Shown: piece after piece, positions 1 to 8,079 of the stretch
Layout: each line of letters begins with the position of its first letter
How positions within the stretch are numbered: position 1 is the first letter of the stretch
Assembly: GCA_017479285.1 (NCBI GenBank)
Contig: JAFVCL010000099.1
Coordinates: forward strand, 1 to 43,486
Direction of reading: 5' to 3'
Source of the DNA: Lachnospiraceae bacterium
Lineage (GTDB): Bacteria > Bacillota > Clostridia > Lachnospirales > Lachnospiraceae
DNA: 43,486 nt
Translations under genes and position numbers: made by a program
Notes under the pieces: generated by a model
Database searches by the model: none
What the model saw: the letters and a program-made list of their open reading frames with translations, nothing else
What the model was told of the DNA's origin: nothing

Positions 1-2
1 AG

Positions 3-683
3 GGAACAAAGCCCGAAACCTGTTCAACCTGTGGCGGTAAAGGTCAGGTTGTGAGAACCCGTCAGTCCATGCTCGGAATGATGAGAAGCGTTGAACCCTG
101 TCCGGACTGTCAGGGCTCCGGTAAGATAATCCGCGAGAAATGTCCGGACTGCCGTGGAAATGGTTTTGTGCCGATGAAGAAGAAATACTCCGTCAATATT
201 CCTGCGGGAATCGACAACGGCCAGGCAGTCAATATGCCCGGACTCGGAGATCCCGGAAGAAACGGAGGTCCGAGAGGCGATGCCCGCGTAGAGGTACGGG
301 TAAGACCTCATCCGGTATTCCAGAGAGACGGCTTTGATATTTTCTCGAATGTTCCAATCTCAATCGCGGTTGCAACCCTTGGCGGATCGGTTCTTATAGA
401 TACCGTGGACGGCAAGGTTGTATATGATGTTAAAGCCGGAACACAGACCGGAACGCGTGTAAGGCTTCGCGGAAAGGGAGTTCCTTCATGGAGGAGCAAG
501 GGAGTCCGGGGAGACCATTACATCAATCTCATTATCCAGACACCAGAGAGACTTTCAAAGGAAGCAAGGGAGGCTCTTATCGCATTTGATAAGCTGACCG
601 GGGACAGTCTCAATGCCGTGGCAAAGGAGACATCCAAGGATCCCGATGACGGCGGCAGGAAGAAAAAGCGTTTTGGAAAATAA
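3..683 (+). CDS. dnaJ: DnaJ co-chaperone, 3' part (5' end outside window)
   Basis: This is the C-terminal part of the Hsp40 co-chaperone that stimulates the DnaK ATPase and delivers unfolded protein to it in the cytoplasm. The reading frame is open from base 3. The visible part starts inside the zinc-binding region: three CxxCxGxG-type repeats can be read (CSTCGGKG, CPDCQGSG, CPDCRGNG), each coordinating zinc in the family. The beta-rich substrate-binding domain follows, with the typical GxDNGQ..N and VRVRPHPVFQRDG stretches, and the protein ends in a basic KKKRFGK tail. The J-domain and Gly/Phe linker lie upstream of the window. The next gene starts 28 bases downstream on the same strand, so co-transcription is possible. 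Identification is secure; only the N-terminus is unseen. Confidence 0.97.
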   Translation, partial: GTKPETCSTCGGKGQVVRTRQSMLGMMRSVEPCPDCQGSGKIIREKCPDCRGNGFVPMKKKYSVNIPAGIDNGQAVNMPGLGDPGRNGGPRGDARVEVRVRPHPVFQRDGFDIFSNVPISIAVATLGGSVLIDTVDGKVVYDVKAGTQTGTRVRLRGKGVPSWRSKGVRGDHYINLIIQTPERLSKEAREALIAFDKLTGDSLNAVAKETSKDPDDGGRKKKRFGK

Positions 684-710
684 TCCGCAAGACCGAACGA
701 GGAAAAGTAT

Positions 711-1589
711 ATGTCAGAAAATTCTGAAATCGGGGAGATTGTCCGCGGACTTGCGGACAGCTATAAAAAAAAGAGTATATTAAACCCCGAAAATTTGTGT
801 GACCAGCCGGACAGGGAGACTTTGAACAGTATTCTGAACAGGCTGATAAAGCTTGTTTATCCCACATATTTCAGAGTCGACGGGCGCTCTGTCAGCTCTG
901 ATGAAAAAATGCTTTCGGAGCTTATAGAGGATGTCTTTGAGGAACTCAGTGTTCAGGTCGCAACGGCTCTTTGTCAGAAAGCGCAGTACGAAGGACGCTG
1001 TAAGACAGATCTCGCAGAGGAAGGCGTAAGGATCACGAAAGAGTTCCTTGGGAGACTTCCCATGGTAAGAGAGTACGCCGAGACAGATGTTCAGGCTTCC
1101 TTTGAGGGAGACCCGGCTGCTTTTAATACCAATGAAATAGTTCTCTGCTATCCCGGGCTTAGGGCAGTCACCATAAGCAGGATCGCTCACGAGCTCTTTC
1201 TGCTCGGAGTTCCCATCATACCGAGAATGTGGACGGAGTACGCCCACTCCCGCACAGGGATTGATATCCATCCTGGGGCGACTATCGGAAAATATTTCTG
1301 TATAGACCACGGTACCGGAATAGTTATCGGAGAGACTACGGTTATCGGGGAATATGTAAAGGTGTACCAGGGTGTGACCATTGGCGCGCTCTCTACAAGA
1401 GGCGGTCAGAGCCTTCGCGGTGTCAAGAGACACCCCACCATTGAAGACAGGGTTACGATATATGCCGGTGCATCCATACTTGGCGGTGAGACAGTGATAG
1501 GTCACGATGCCGTTATCGGCTCGAATGCTTTTATTACAGAGTCCGTCGAGGCAAATTCAAGAGTAAGCATGAAAAATCCGGTAAAATAA
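711..1589 (+). CDS. cysE: Serine O-acetyltransferase (CysE/EpsC type)
   Basis: It transfers acetyl from acetyl-CoA to L-serine to make O-acetylserine, the carbon acceptor for cysteine synthesis. The 292-residue product has the N-terminal helical domain (about 1-175) and a left-handed beta-helix of hexapeptide repeats (about 180-285). Expected active-site segments are present: HSRTGIDIHPGATIG (179-193), DHGTGIVIGET (199-209) and the loop with GGQSLRGVKRHPTIED. It is longer than E. coli CysE at the N-terminus and resembles the EpsC forms of Clostridia. It ends right after the helix with ...KNPVK and lacks the C-terminal Ile tail by which CysE docks into CysK, so formation of the cysteine synthase complex is doubtful (inference). 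The ATG is preceded by GAGGAAA. No cysK is in the window. Confidence 0.93.
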   Translation: MSENSEIGEIVRGLADSYKKKSILNPENLCDQPDRETLNSILNRLIKLVYPTYFRVDGRSVSSDEKMLSELIEDVFEELSVQVATALCQKAQYEGRCKTDLAEEGVRITKEFLGRLPMVREYAETDVQASFEGDPAAFNTNEIVLCYPGLRAVTISRIAHELFLLGVPIIPRMWTEYAHSRTGIDIHPGATIGKYFCIDHGTGIVIGETTVIGEYVKVYQGVTIGALSTRGGQSLRGVKRHPTIEDRVTIYAGASILGGETVIGHDAVIGSNAFITESVEANSRVSMKNPVK

Positions 1590-1667
1590 AGCCGGGATAT
1601 GCGGTATATGGCCGGATTTCAGGTATGAAGCGAAAACGATAAAGCATATGGTGAGAGGATACGGACA

Positions 1668-2639
1668 TTGCCTATATACAAAAAAGCATACGCAAAAATA
1701 AATCTGTCACTGGATGTAAAAGGAAAGCTCGAAAACGGTTACCACGAGGTCTGCATGATAATGCAGACGGTAGGGCTGTTTGACGAGCTTTCTTTTGATA
1801 TGTTCGATTGCGGTGGTGAGGAGAGAATAAAGCTCGAAACCGGAAAAATAACCATCACGGAAAATTTAAAGGATAACCTCATCTATCGGGCTTCACAGCT
1901 CCTTCTGCCAAAGTTTCCCGAAGGTAAGGGTGTAACAATAAAGCTTGTGAAAAATATCCCTATGTCTGCCGGAATGGCCGGGGGAAGCACGGACGCGGCG
2001 GCTGCGTTTCACGGAATAAACGAGTTATTTGAACTTGGACTTTCGGATGAAGAGCTCTGCGGGCTCGGAGTTAAGATAGGAGCGGATGTCCCTTATTGCA
2101 TTATGGGGGGAACCATGCTGGCGGAGGGCATCGGGGAAAAACTCACACGGCTTCCGCTTTTAAAGGGATTAAACCTTGTTATCGCAAAGCCCGGGGCCGG
2201 AGTTTCCACGAAGTATGTCTACGAGACGCTTGATGCAATGGAAAATCCGATACATCCGGATGTTGCGGCAATGGTAGATGTTATAAAAAAGACTGCTGCA
2301 TTGGGGAGAGGATCCGGCGAAGACAAGTCAGAAAAAAACTGCGCAGATAAGAATGGTACAGATAAATGCAGAGCGGAAGAATTATCCAATGGTTACAAGG
2401 AGATTTCCTCTCTCCTCGGCAACATTTTGGAAACAGTTACGATTCCGGCCTGCCCCGATGTGGAGATATTAAAAAAACAGCTTATTAAATATGGCGCAGA
2501 AGGCTCTCTTATGAGCGGAAGCGGACCGACGGTCTTCGGAATATTCAGGGATGCGGAGACTGCAAGGACGGCCGCACTCAATATGAAAAACGATCCCCGG
2601 TGCCCCGCGAAAGATATTTTTGTTACAGAGACAATTTAA
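1668..2639 (+). CDS. ispE: 4-diphosphocytidyl-2-C-methyl-D-erythritol kinase, TTG start
   Basis: IspE phosphorylates CDP-methylerythritol with ATP in the non-mevalonate isoprenoid pathway. The GHMP-kinase fold is clear: an N-terminal AKINLSLDVKG segment with Lys10, the glycine-rich ATP loop PMSAGMAGGSTDAAA (98-112), GADVPYC with Asp140, and a C-terminal GSLMSGSGPTVFG motif. Lys10 and Asp140 match the catalytic pair of the family. The start is TTG, set by GAGAGGA a few bases upstream; a nearby ATG is out of frame. At 323 residues it is longer than the usual 280-300. The excess is a hydrophilic Lys/Asp/Glu-rich stretch at about 211-243 between the kinase core and the C-terminal subdomain. The gene lies between cysE and a DUF1934 gene, with gaps of about 60-80 bases. 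Confidence 0.95.
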   Translation: MPIYKKAYAKINLSLDVKGKLENGYHEVCMIMQTVGLFDELSFDMFDCGGEERIKLETGKITITENLKDNLIYRASQLLLPKFPEGKGVTIKLVKNIPMSAGMAGGSTDAAAAFHGINELFELGLSDEELCGLGVKIGADVPYCIMGGTMLAEGIGEKLTRLPLLKGLNLVIAKPGAGVSTKYVYETLDAMENPIHPDVAAMVDVIKKTAALGRGSGEDKSEKNCADKNGTDKCRAEELSNGYKEISSLLGNILETVTIPACPDVEILKKQLIKYGAEGSLMSGSGPTVFGIFRDAETARTAALNMKNDPRCPAKDIFVTETI

Positions 2640-2646
2640 ATCACAT

Positions 2647-2668
2647 CAGATGCTATAATATACATCTG
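2647..2668 (+). promoter_or_regulatory. TATAAT flanked by a short inverted repeat, possible promoter of the DUF1934 gene
   Basis: A perfect TATAAT (2654-2659) sits between CAGATG and its complement CATCTG. No good -35 is visible at 16-18 bp, so this is only a candidate promoter with an operator-like repeat. Confidence 0.25.
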
Positions 2669-2700
2669 TAAGATACAGACAACCCCTTGGACAGATAAAA

Positions 2701-3111
2701 ATGGAAAATGTAAGGATCAGAATAACCGGAACACACGGAGAGGGCAGGGACAGAGAAACCGTGGTTACCGAGTGCGACGGCTGGTTATATGAGAAAAACG
2801 GTAAGCATTATTTAAGATACACGGAAAAGGACGCTGCGAGCGGGCAGGAAAGGAAAGCCCTTATAAAGGTCGAGGGCGGGACTGTTACGGTGGAGTACAA
2901 GGGAAACACCGATACGGTGATGATCTTTGAGGTGGGCAGGAAAAACCGGTCGATGTACAGAACACCGTTGGGGAGCATGATGCTTGAGACCTATACAAAG
3001 TTTATGGAGATAAAGACGGGGGAATCCTCGCTTGATATAGAGATAGATTATCTTATGAGTCTCGGGGGAGGAGAACCTGCAAACGCTTCGATAAATATAA
3101 AAGCCGGATAG
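2701..3111 (+). CDS. DUF1934 domain protein (YwiB-like calycin fold)
   Basis: This 136-residue cytoplasmic protein matches the DUF1934 pattern: alternating short beta strands, starting VRIRITGTHG, with a central GWLYEKNGKHYLRYTE strand pair, MYRTPLGSMMLETYT in the middle and a final strand pair ending IDYLMSLGGGE. Members form a small calycin-like beta barrel of unknown function, found widely in Firmicutes and often near argS or sporulation genes. There is no signal peptide or membrane segment. The ribosome binding site is weak (TTGGA). It ends just before a hairpin shared with the convergent gene on the other strand. Family assignment is from sequence pattern; no biochemical role can be given. 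Confidence 0.8.
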   Translation: MENVRIRITGTHGEGRDRETVVTECDGWLYEKNGKHYLRYTEKDAASGQERKALIKVEGGTVTVEYKGNTDTVMIFEVGRKNRSMYRTPLGSMMLETYTKFMEIKTGESSLDIEIDYLMSLGGGEPANASINIKAG

Positions 3112-3138
3112 CATTCCGAATCAGGAATACCATCCGGC
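3103..3138. terminator. Bidirectional terminator between convergent genes
   Basis: A stem GCCGGAT/ATCCGGC carries an internal loop and then an ATTCC/GGAAT inner stem with a six-base loop. It overlaps the end of the DUF1934 gene and lies between two convergent genes. A run of T-rich sequence follows on the plus strand. Confidence 0.65.
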
Positions 3139-3156
3139 GTGATATATTTTGGATTA

Positions 3157-3660
3157 CTACAGGGGCTTTGCTCCGGCTTTTTCCTGGAGCTTTTCGATCA
3201 GGCGCGCAAATCCCTTCTTTTGCTTTTTCTCGGGAGCGGCTATTTTGCCGTGGGCTCCCTTGAAATCCACAATGTACAGTCCGCTGACCCCTGCCTTTAT
3301 CTCTTTCTTAAGAGGAAGGCTGTCGAAAATCTTGTCGTCCGAGATCAAGGTGACCATCTGGGGACCGACCTTAGCCTTGACGACGGGAAGCTTTTGCCAG
3401 CGGAGATACTTGGGCGTTTGGTTGATAACGGTCTGGGGAAGACCGGATTTCGTGACCGAAAGCTTCTTCTTGTCAATGACGAGCATCGTTACATACTGTT
3501 TGTTTGCCTGCATCATGGCCTGCTGCTCGTCCTGCTTTTTCTGGGCTTTCTTTCCGAGAATGTAAAGAACTATAAAAACGGCTATGATCACGACAAGTAC
3601 GGCAATCATGATTATAAAGCCGGGGGTAACCGTAAACAATAAAATTCCGAATGTGGACAT
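3157..3660 (-). CDS. Single-pass membrane protein with basic C-terminal tail, unknown function
   Basis: This is a 167-residue protein I do not recognise as a named family. A long hydrophobic segment (about 8-38, ending VLYILGKKAQKK) gives one membrane helix, followed by a basic stop-transfer region and a short Gln-rich helix. A soluble domain then runs from about 55 to 140, with beta-like alternation (YVTMLVIDKKKLSV, PKYLRWQKLPVVKAKVG, SGLYIVDFKG). The tail is strongly Lys-rich. The inferred topology is N-out with a cytoplasmic domain. The start is well set by AAGGAG nine bases before the ATG. The gene stands alone on the minus strand, convergent with the DUF1934 gene and divergent from the next membrane protein. 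Confidence 0.75.
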   Translation of the reverse strand: MSTFGILLFTVTPGFIIMIAVLVVIIAVFIVLYILGKKAQKKQDEQQAMMQANKQYVTMLVIDKKKLSVTKSGLPQTVINQTPKYLRWQKLPVVKAKVGPQMVTLISDDKIFDSLPLKKEIKAGVSGLYIVDFKGAHGKIAAPEKKQKKGFARLIEKLQEKAGAKPL

Positions 3661-3724
3661 ATGCTGCTCCTTAAATACTTAAATAATATTTGCCTTAAAT
3701 ATCAGCAAAGGATATTTTAACATA

Positions 3725-3754
3725 TTTACTCCTTTAGCGCAAAGTATTTATGAT
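3725..3754 (+). promoter_or_regulatory. Possible promoter of the four-pass membrane protein gene
   Basis: TTTACT and TATGAT are separated by 18 bp, just upstream of the gene starting at 3776. The match is moderate. Confidence 0.35.
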
Positions 3755-3775
3755 CTGTCGGAAAGGATAAAAACA

Positions 3776-4348
3776 ATGATCATCGATAAGAACTTAAAGG
3801 ACATAAAAGTGGAACTGCAGGATACTCCGGAGGGGAAGGTAAAGGAGGTCTATGTATATGCGGGAGCTCTGTACGAATCCCTGGAGACGGAGAAAGAGCA
3901 CAAAAGGACAGCGCTTGTTATGATCCTCCTCGGGGCGTTTGCTGCCGCGCTTTTCGTGCTGGGACTTTTTTTTGAAAGCACTCCGGCGCATACGGTATAT
4001 GCAATCCTGCCATACGCGGTAAACTTCCTTACCTATGTTTTTCTCGTCCGGAGCATCGCTATGTATATGCCCCAAAGGGATAAAAACACAAAAAAACAAA
4101 AGTCTGTGGGCTTTGAAATGTTCAGACCCATAGGCTTCATAGGTGCTTTACTGGGACTGATATCCCTTGTCGGGGCTATAATATGCCTTATAAAAGCAGG
4201 AAACTCTGACTGGCGGGATATTTTGTTTTTGATCTGCGACGGCCTGCAAACCGCGATATTTGGCGCTTATTTTTTTATCGGACGGAAACTGGTTTCCAAA
4301 ATCAGCGAGATAAGGCAGGAAAACCTGCATAAAACTGAGGCAGATTAA
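3776..4348 (+). CDS. Four-pass integral membrane protein, unknown function
   Basis: The 190-residue product has a short hydrophilic N-terminal strand region (1-40), then four predicted membrane helices at about 43-65, 74-95, 118-140 and 147-168, and ends in a charged cytoplasmic tail. Between helices two and three is a Lys-rich loop (RDKNTKKQKS). I do not recognise a named family, and there are no catalytic motifs. AAAGGA precedes the ATG. The next gene's promoter begins about 10 bases after its stop, so it is probably monocistronic. Confidence 0.75.
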   Translation: MIIDKNLKDIKVELQDTPEGKVKEVYVYAGALYESLETEKEHKRTALVMILLGAFAAALFVLGLFFESTPAHTVYAILPYAVNFLTYVFLVRSIAMYMPQRDKNTKKQKSVGFEMFRPIGFIGALLGLISLVGAIICLIKAGNSDWRDILFLICDGLQTAIFGAYFFIGRKLVSKISEIRQENLHKTEAD

Positions 4349-4357
4349 GGAAACAGT

Positions 4358-4386
4358 TTGATTTATTCGGAGGGGTATGTTATAAT
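4358..4386 (+). promoter_or_regulatory. Promoter of the opp-type operon
   Basis: TTGATT and a perfect TATAAT are separated by exactly 17 bp, about 125 bases before the lipoprotein start codon. This is a strong vegetative-type promoter and gives a long 5' leader. Confidence 0.75.
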
Positions 4387-4427
4387 TTTATAGCTTATTT
4401 TATAAGGTAAAGTATAATGTGTACTTC

Positions 4428-4470
4428 AAAAGGGGTATACCCCTTTTCTTTCATATCCTATGAAAGAAAA
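4428..4470 (+). repeat. Two overlapping inverted repeats in the opp leader
   Basis: A perfect 20-base palindrome (AAAAGGGGTATACCCCTTTT, 4428-4447) shares its TTTT with a second perfect inverted repeat: 12-base arms TTTTCTTTCATA and TATGAAAGAAAA around TCC (4444-4470). Because they share bases, the two stems cannot form at full length together. The unit lies in the 5' leader of the peptide transport operon. It could be an operator, a leader attenuator or an RNA-stabilising structure; the sequence alone does not decide. Confidence 0.6.
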
Positions 4471-4511
4471 GCCTTTAAATGACAGCAGATTTCATAAAGG
4501 AGGAAAAAATT

Positions 4512-6890
4512 ATGAAAAAAGAGATCAAAAAGAGTCTTGCAACCCTTCTTGGCCTTGCCATGGTTGTAGGAACTCTCGCCGGCTGCTCTAACGCACAGCC
4601 GACACCCGCTGCGGATTCAAATACTGAAACCGAAGCAGAAAACACAGAAGCTACAGAACCTGCCGCAGAGACAGAGACCGCTGCAGAGACAGAGCCCGCT
4701 GCAGAGACAGAGCCCGCTGCGGAACCCGCAGGAGACAAGACACTTGTCGTTGGTTACGACCAGTTCTCCAGCAAGTTCAGCCCCTTCTTCGCTACCACCG
4801 CGTACGATCAGGACGCTGCAGCAATGACCCAGGTTGGACTCCTTTCCTCAGACCGTGAAGGTAACATCATCCTCAAGGGCATCGAGGGAGAGACCATTCC
4901 TTACAACGGAACCGATTACACCTACACCGGAATCGCTGATTGCGAGGTTACCCAGAACGATGACGGAACAGTTGTATATGACTTCACCTTAAGAGACGAC
5001 ATCAAGTTCTCCGATGGCGAGCCTATGACCGCTGATGATGTTATCTTCAATATGTATGTTCTTTCCGATCCCATGTATGATGGTTCTTCAACCTTCTACA
5101 CCCTTCCCATCAAGGGTATGGAGGCATACAGAAGCAACATGGGTTCACTCGTAACCTATATGCTTCAGGCAGGCCGTGACAATACAGACTTCACCTATTG
5201 GGATGAGGCTACACAGACTGCATTCTGGGCAAGCCTTGATGAGGCAGGTGCCGCATTCGTTCAGGAGATAGTCGATTATCTTGTGGCTGCAGGCTACAAC
5301 ACCGCTGAGGATACTCCTGCTACAGCTATTGCGAACTGGGGATTTGACGCACCCGAAGATGCTACAACAACCGACATCTTCTACATCATGCTTGAGGCTT
5401 ATGATTATGACCTTGCTACCATGAGCTCCACCGAGACCGCCGGTTCTCTTGTAGAAGAGCTTATGAGCGATTATGATAACTACAACAAGACAGTAACCGT
5501 TGGTGATTCTGCTGCAAATATCGAGGGTATCGAGAAGACCGGTGATTACTCCGTTCGCGTTACCATGGACAAGTTCGATGCAGTTGCTATCTACCAGCTC
5601 GGAATTACCGTTGCTCCTCTTCACTACTATGGTGATCCTTCACTTTACGACTATGACAACAACAGATTTGGATTTGTAAAGGGTGACATGAGCATCATCA
5701 AGTCCAAGACTCTTGAGCCCATGGGCGCAGGTGCATACAAGTTCATCAGCTATGAGAACGGTGTTATCACCTACGAGGCAAACGCTAACTACTACAAGGG
5801 CGAGCCTAAGATCAAGTACATCAACTTCAAGGAGACCCAGTCCGCAGATAAGCTTACCGGCGTAGCACAGGGAACCTTCGATATCTCCGATCCTTCAATG
5901 AGCCTTGAGGTTCTTGGAAACATCAAGAGCTACAACTCAAACGGCGAGATCAACGGTGATGTTCTTACCACCAGCCTTGTAGACAACCTTGGTTATGGTT
6001 ATATCGGACTTTCCGCTAACAACATGAAGGTTGGCGATCAGAAGGACAGCGAGGAGTCCAAGGCACTCAGAAAGGCATTTGCTACCCTCTTCGCTTGCTA
6101 CAGAGACACTGTTATCAATTCTTACTACGGCGAGATGGCTACCGTTATCCAGTATCCTATCTCCAACACCTCCTGGGCAGCACCCAAGCCCGCTGACGCA
6201 GGCTACAGACTTGCATATTCCGTAGACGCTGACGGAAACGACATCTACACTTCAGATATGACTGATGAGCAGAAGTCAGACGCAGCTCTCGCAGCAGCTG
6301 TATCCTTCCTCAAGAAGGCCGGCTTTACCTATGATGAGGCAAGCGGACAGTTCACCGCAGCTCCCGAAGGAGCAAGAATGACCTATGAGGTTATCATCCC
6401 CGGTGGCGGTACAGGTGATCACCCTGCATACGGTATCCTTACCGCAGCTAAGGAGGCACTTGCTTCCGTTGGTATCACCCTTGAGATCAACGACCCTTCA
6501 GACTCAAACATCCTTTGGGATGCACTTGATGCAGATACCGCTGATATGTGGGCTGCAGCATGGGGAGCAACCGTAGATCCTGATATGTATCAGGTTTACC
6601 ACTCTTCAAACTACATGGCAGGTACAACCTCCAACCACTACTCAATCACCTCCGACGAGCTCGATGAGCTTATCGTAGCTGCAAGAGAGAGCGCAGACCA
6701 GTCCTATCGTAAGGCTACCTACAAGGAGTGCCTTGAGATCATCCTTGACTGGGCAGTTGAGGTTCCTACCTATCAGAGACAGAACGCTATCGTATTCTCC
6801 ACCGAGCGTGTGAACATGGATACCGTAACTCCTGATATCACAACCTTCTGGGGCTGGATGAACGATATCGAGCTTCTTGAGATGAACTAA
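4512..6890 (+). CDS. oppA: Oligopeptide-type ABC transporter substrate-binding lipoprotein, enlarged
   Basis: This is the extracellular peptide-binding component (SBP_bac_5 family) that delivers substrate to the two permeases downstream. The start is the ATG behind AAAGGAGGAAAAAA; an in-frame ATG 33 bases upstream lacks a site. A lipoprotein signal peptide ends in LAGC with Cys25 as lipidation site, followed by an acidic Glu/Thr/Ala/Pro linker (about 30-75) with repeated TEPAAE units that holds the domain off the membrane. The binding fold runs from about 77 to 792. At 792 residues it exceeds the usual 500-600. Much of the surplus is an acidic, Tyr/Thr-rich stretch at about 202-335, before the IEGIEKTGDYSVRV strand. 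Codon use looks biased as in highly expressed genes. The true substrate is unknown: peptides are likeliest from the family. Confidence 0.93.
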   Translation: MKKEIKKSLATLLGLAMVVGTLAGCSNAQPTPAADSNTETEAENTEATEPAAETETAAETEPAAETEPAAEPAGDKTLVVGYDQFSSKFSPFFATTAYDQDAAAMTQVGLLSSDREGNIILKGIEGETIPYNGTDYTYTGIADCEVTQNDDGTVVYDFTLRDDIKFSDGEPMTADDVIFNMYVLSDPMYDGSSTFYTLPIKGMEAYRSNMGSLVTYMLQAGRDNTDFTYWDEATQTAFWASLDEAGAAFVQEIVDYLVAAGYNTAEDTPATAIANWGFDAPEDATTTDIFYIMLEAYDYDLATMSSTETAGSLVEELMSDYDNYNKTVTVGDSAANIEGIEKTGDYSVRVTMDKFDAVAIYQLGITVAPLHYYGDPSLYDYDNNRFGFVKGDMSIIKSKTLEPMGAGAYKFISYENGVITYEANANYYKGEPKIKYINFKETQSADKLTGVAQGTFDISDPSMSLEVLGNIKSYNSNGEINGDVLTTSLVDNLGYGYIGLSANNMKVGDQKDSEESKALRKAFATLFACYRDTVINSYYGEMATVIQYPISNTSWAAPKPADAGYRLAYSVDADGNDIYTSDMTDEQKSDAALAAAVSFLKKAGFTYDEASGQFTAAPEGARMTYEVIIPGGGTGDHPAYGILTAAKEALASVGITLEINDPSDSNILWDALDADTADMWAAAWGATVDPDMYQVYHSSNYMAGTTSNHYSITSDELDELIVAARESADQSYRKATYKECLEIILDWAVEVPTYQRQNAIVFSTERVNMDTVTPDITTFWGWMNDIELLEMN

Positions 6891-6924
6891 GAGTTCGAAA
6901 ATGGTTTTTTGACTTAAAGGCAAA

Positions 6925-6958
6925 GGGCCTGTAGATTTTTTTACAGGCCCGTTTATTA
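6925..6958 (+). terminator. Internal terminator after the binding-protein gene
   Basis: GGGCCTGTA and TACAGGCCC form a 9-bp stem around a T-rich loop, followed by GTTTATTA. Its place between the binding-protein gene and the permeases fits partial termination, which makes much more binding protein than membrane subunits. That is common in such operons. Confidence 0.8.
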
Positions 6959-7073
6959 CTTTACAGGAACGGATTTGACAGAGGATTTTGACCTTTGCGA
7001 AAAGGCTCCTGTGAGGTAATAAACGGTTACTCGTTTTAAGAAATATTAGAATTTAAGGGGTAAGGGTTTAGTT

Positions 7074-8063
7074 ATGGCTAAATTTATCGCAAAGAGACTG
7101 GGATTGAGTGTGATAATCTTTTTCTTCGTCACATTTATAATCTATATCCTGGAGTATTCACTTCCCACAAGCTATGTTGAGAAGACCGCCAGAGAGCTGG
7201 CTACGCGTCCCGGAAATACCAAGAGCGCACAGCAGTGGATCGATGAGCTGAACGCCCAGTACGGTATGGATCAGGGAATAATCAAGGGCTACGGAATATG
7301 GCTCTCAAATACCGTAAGGGGTAATTTCGGAGACAGCTGGTCACAGACAATGCCTGTTACCGATCTTTTCAACTCCTGTATATGGTACAGCTTCGTTATG
7401 GGACTCATAAGCTTTGTTCTGGAGATTTTCATAGCGATACCGCTGGGAGTCGTCGCGGCGCGAAAACAATACAGCTTTACGGACTATGCCGTTACCGTCG
7501 TCTCCATGGTCGCCATATCAATGCCTACATTCTTCGTGGCGACCGTGCTTAAGCTTATCTTTTCCGTTAAGCTCGGATGGTTCGAGCTTGTCGGAATGCA
7601 GGGAAGATATTACACGACACTCAGCACGGCGGGTAAATTCTGGGATCTTGCCAATCACCTTGTCCTTCCTATACTTACTCTTACGATAGTCGGTATCGGA
7701 GGACTTATGCGTTATACCCGTACCAATATGCTCGAGGTATTGAACGCGGATTATGTTCGTACCGCAAGAGCCAAGGGACTTCCGGAGAGCAAGGTTATAA
7801 GCAAGCATGCCTTCAGAAATACCCTTATTCCCCTTGTTACGATCCTCGGCGGTTCACTTCCCGGACTTTTCTCCGGAGCGCTTATAACCGAGACGCTTTT
7901 CGGAATCCGCGGTATCGGATACTATGCATACCAGGCTATGATAACCGGAGATATTCCGTTTACAATGTTCTACCTTGCATTTATCTCTATTTTGACACTT
8001 CTCGGAAATCTGATCTCAGATATCCTTTACGCTGTGGTTGACCCCAGAGTAAGAGTAAATTAA
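7074..8063 (+). CDS. oppB: Peptide ABC transporter permease, OppB type
   Basis: This is the first of two membrane subunits forming the translocation path. It has 329 residues. A single N-terminal helix (about 8-30) is followed by an extracytoplasmic stretch ending GNFGDSW, then five further helices. The ATPase-contacting EAA-type loop is clear: NADYVRTARAKGLPESKVI with the conserved G, then HAFRNTLIP. The length is normal for the family. It starts about 180 bases after the binding-protein gene, beyond the internal terminator, with AAGGGGTAAGGG before the ATG. The next permease follows after 16 bases. Confidence 0.95.
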   Translation: MAKFIAKRLGLSVIIFFFVTFIIYILEYSLPTSYVEKTARELATRPGNTKSAQQWIDELNAQYGMDQGIIKGYGIWLSNTVRGNFGDSWSQTMPVTDLFNSCIWYSFVMGLISFVLEIFIAIPLGVVAARKQYSFTDYAVTVVSMVAISMPTFFVATVLKLIFSVKLGWFELVGMQGRYYTTLSTAGKFWDLANHLVLPILTLTIVGIGGLMRYTRTNMLEVLNADYVRTARAKGLPESKVISKHAFRNTLIPLVTILGGSLPGLFSGALITETLFGIRGIGYYAYQAMITGDIPFTMFYLAFISILTLLGNLISDILYAVVDPRVRVN

Positions 8064-8079
8064 AGGGAGGAAGCCGGAC

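Noticed and set aside
780-1505. Open frame of about 241 codons opposite the serine acetyltransferase
   Set aside because: Shadow of a clear gene; no ribosome binding site.
4428-4447. GGGGTATACCCC palindrome as a copper-sensor (CsoR) operator
   Set aside because: Orientation of the G and C runs is opposite to the CsoR sites I know, and the downstream genes are peptide transport.
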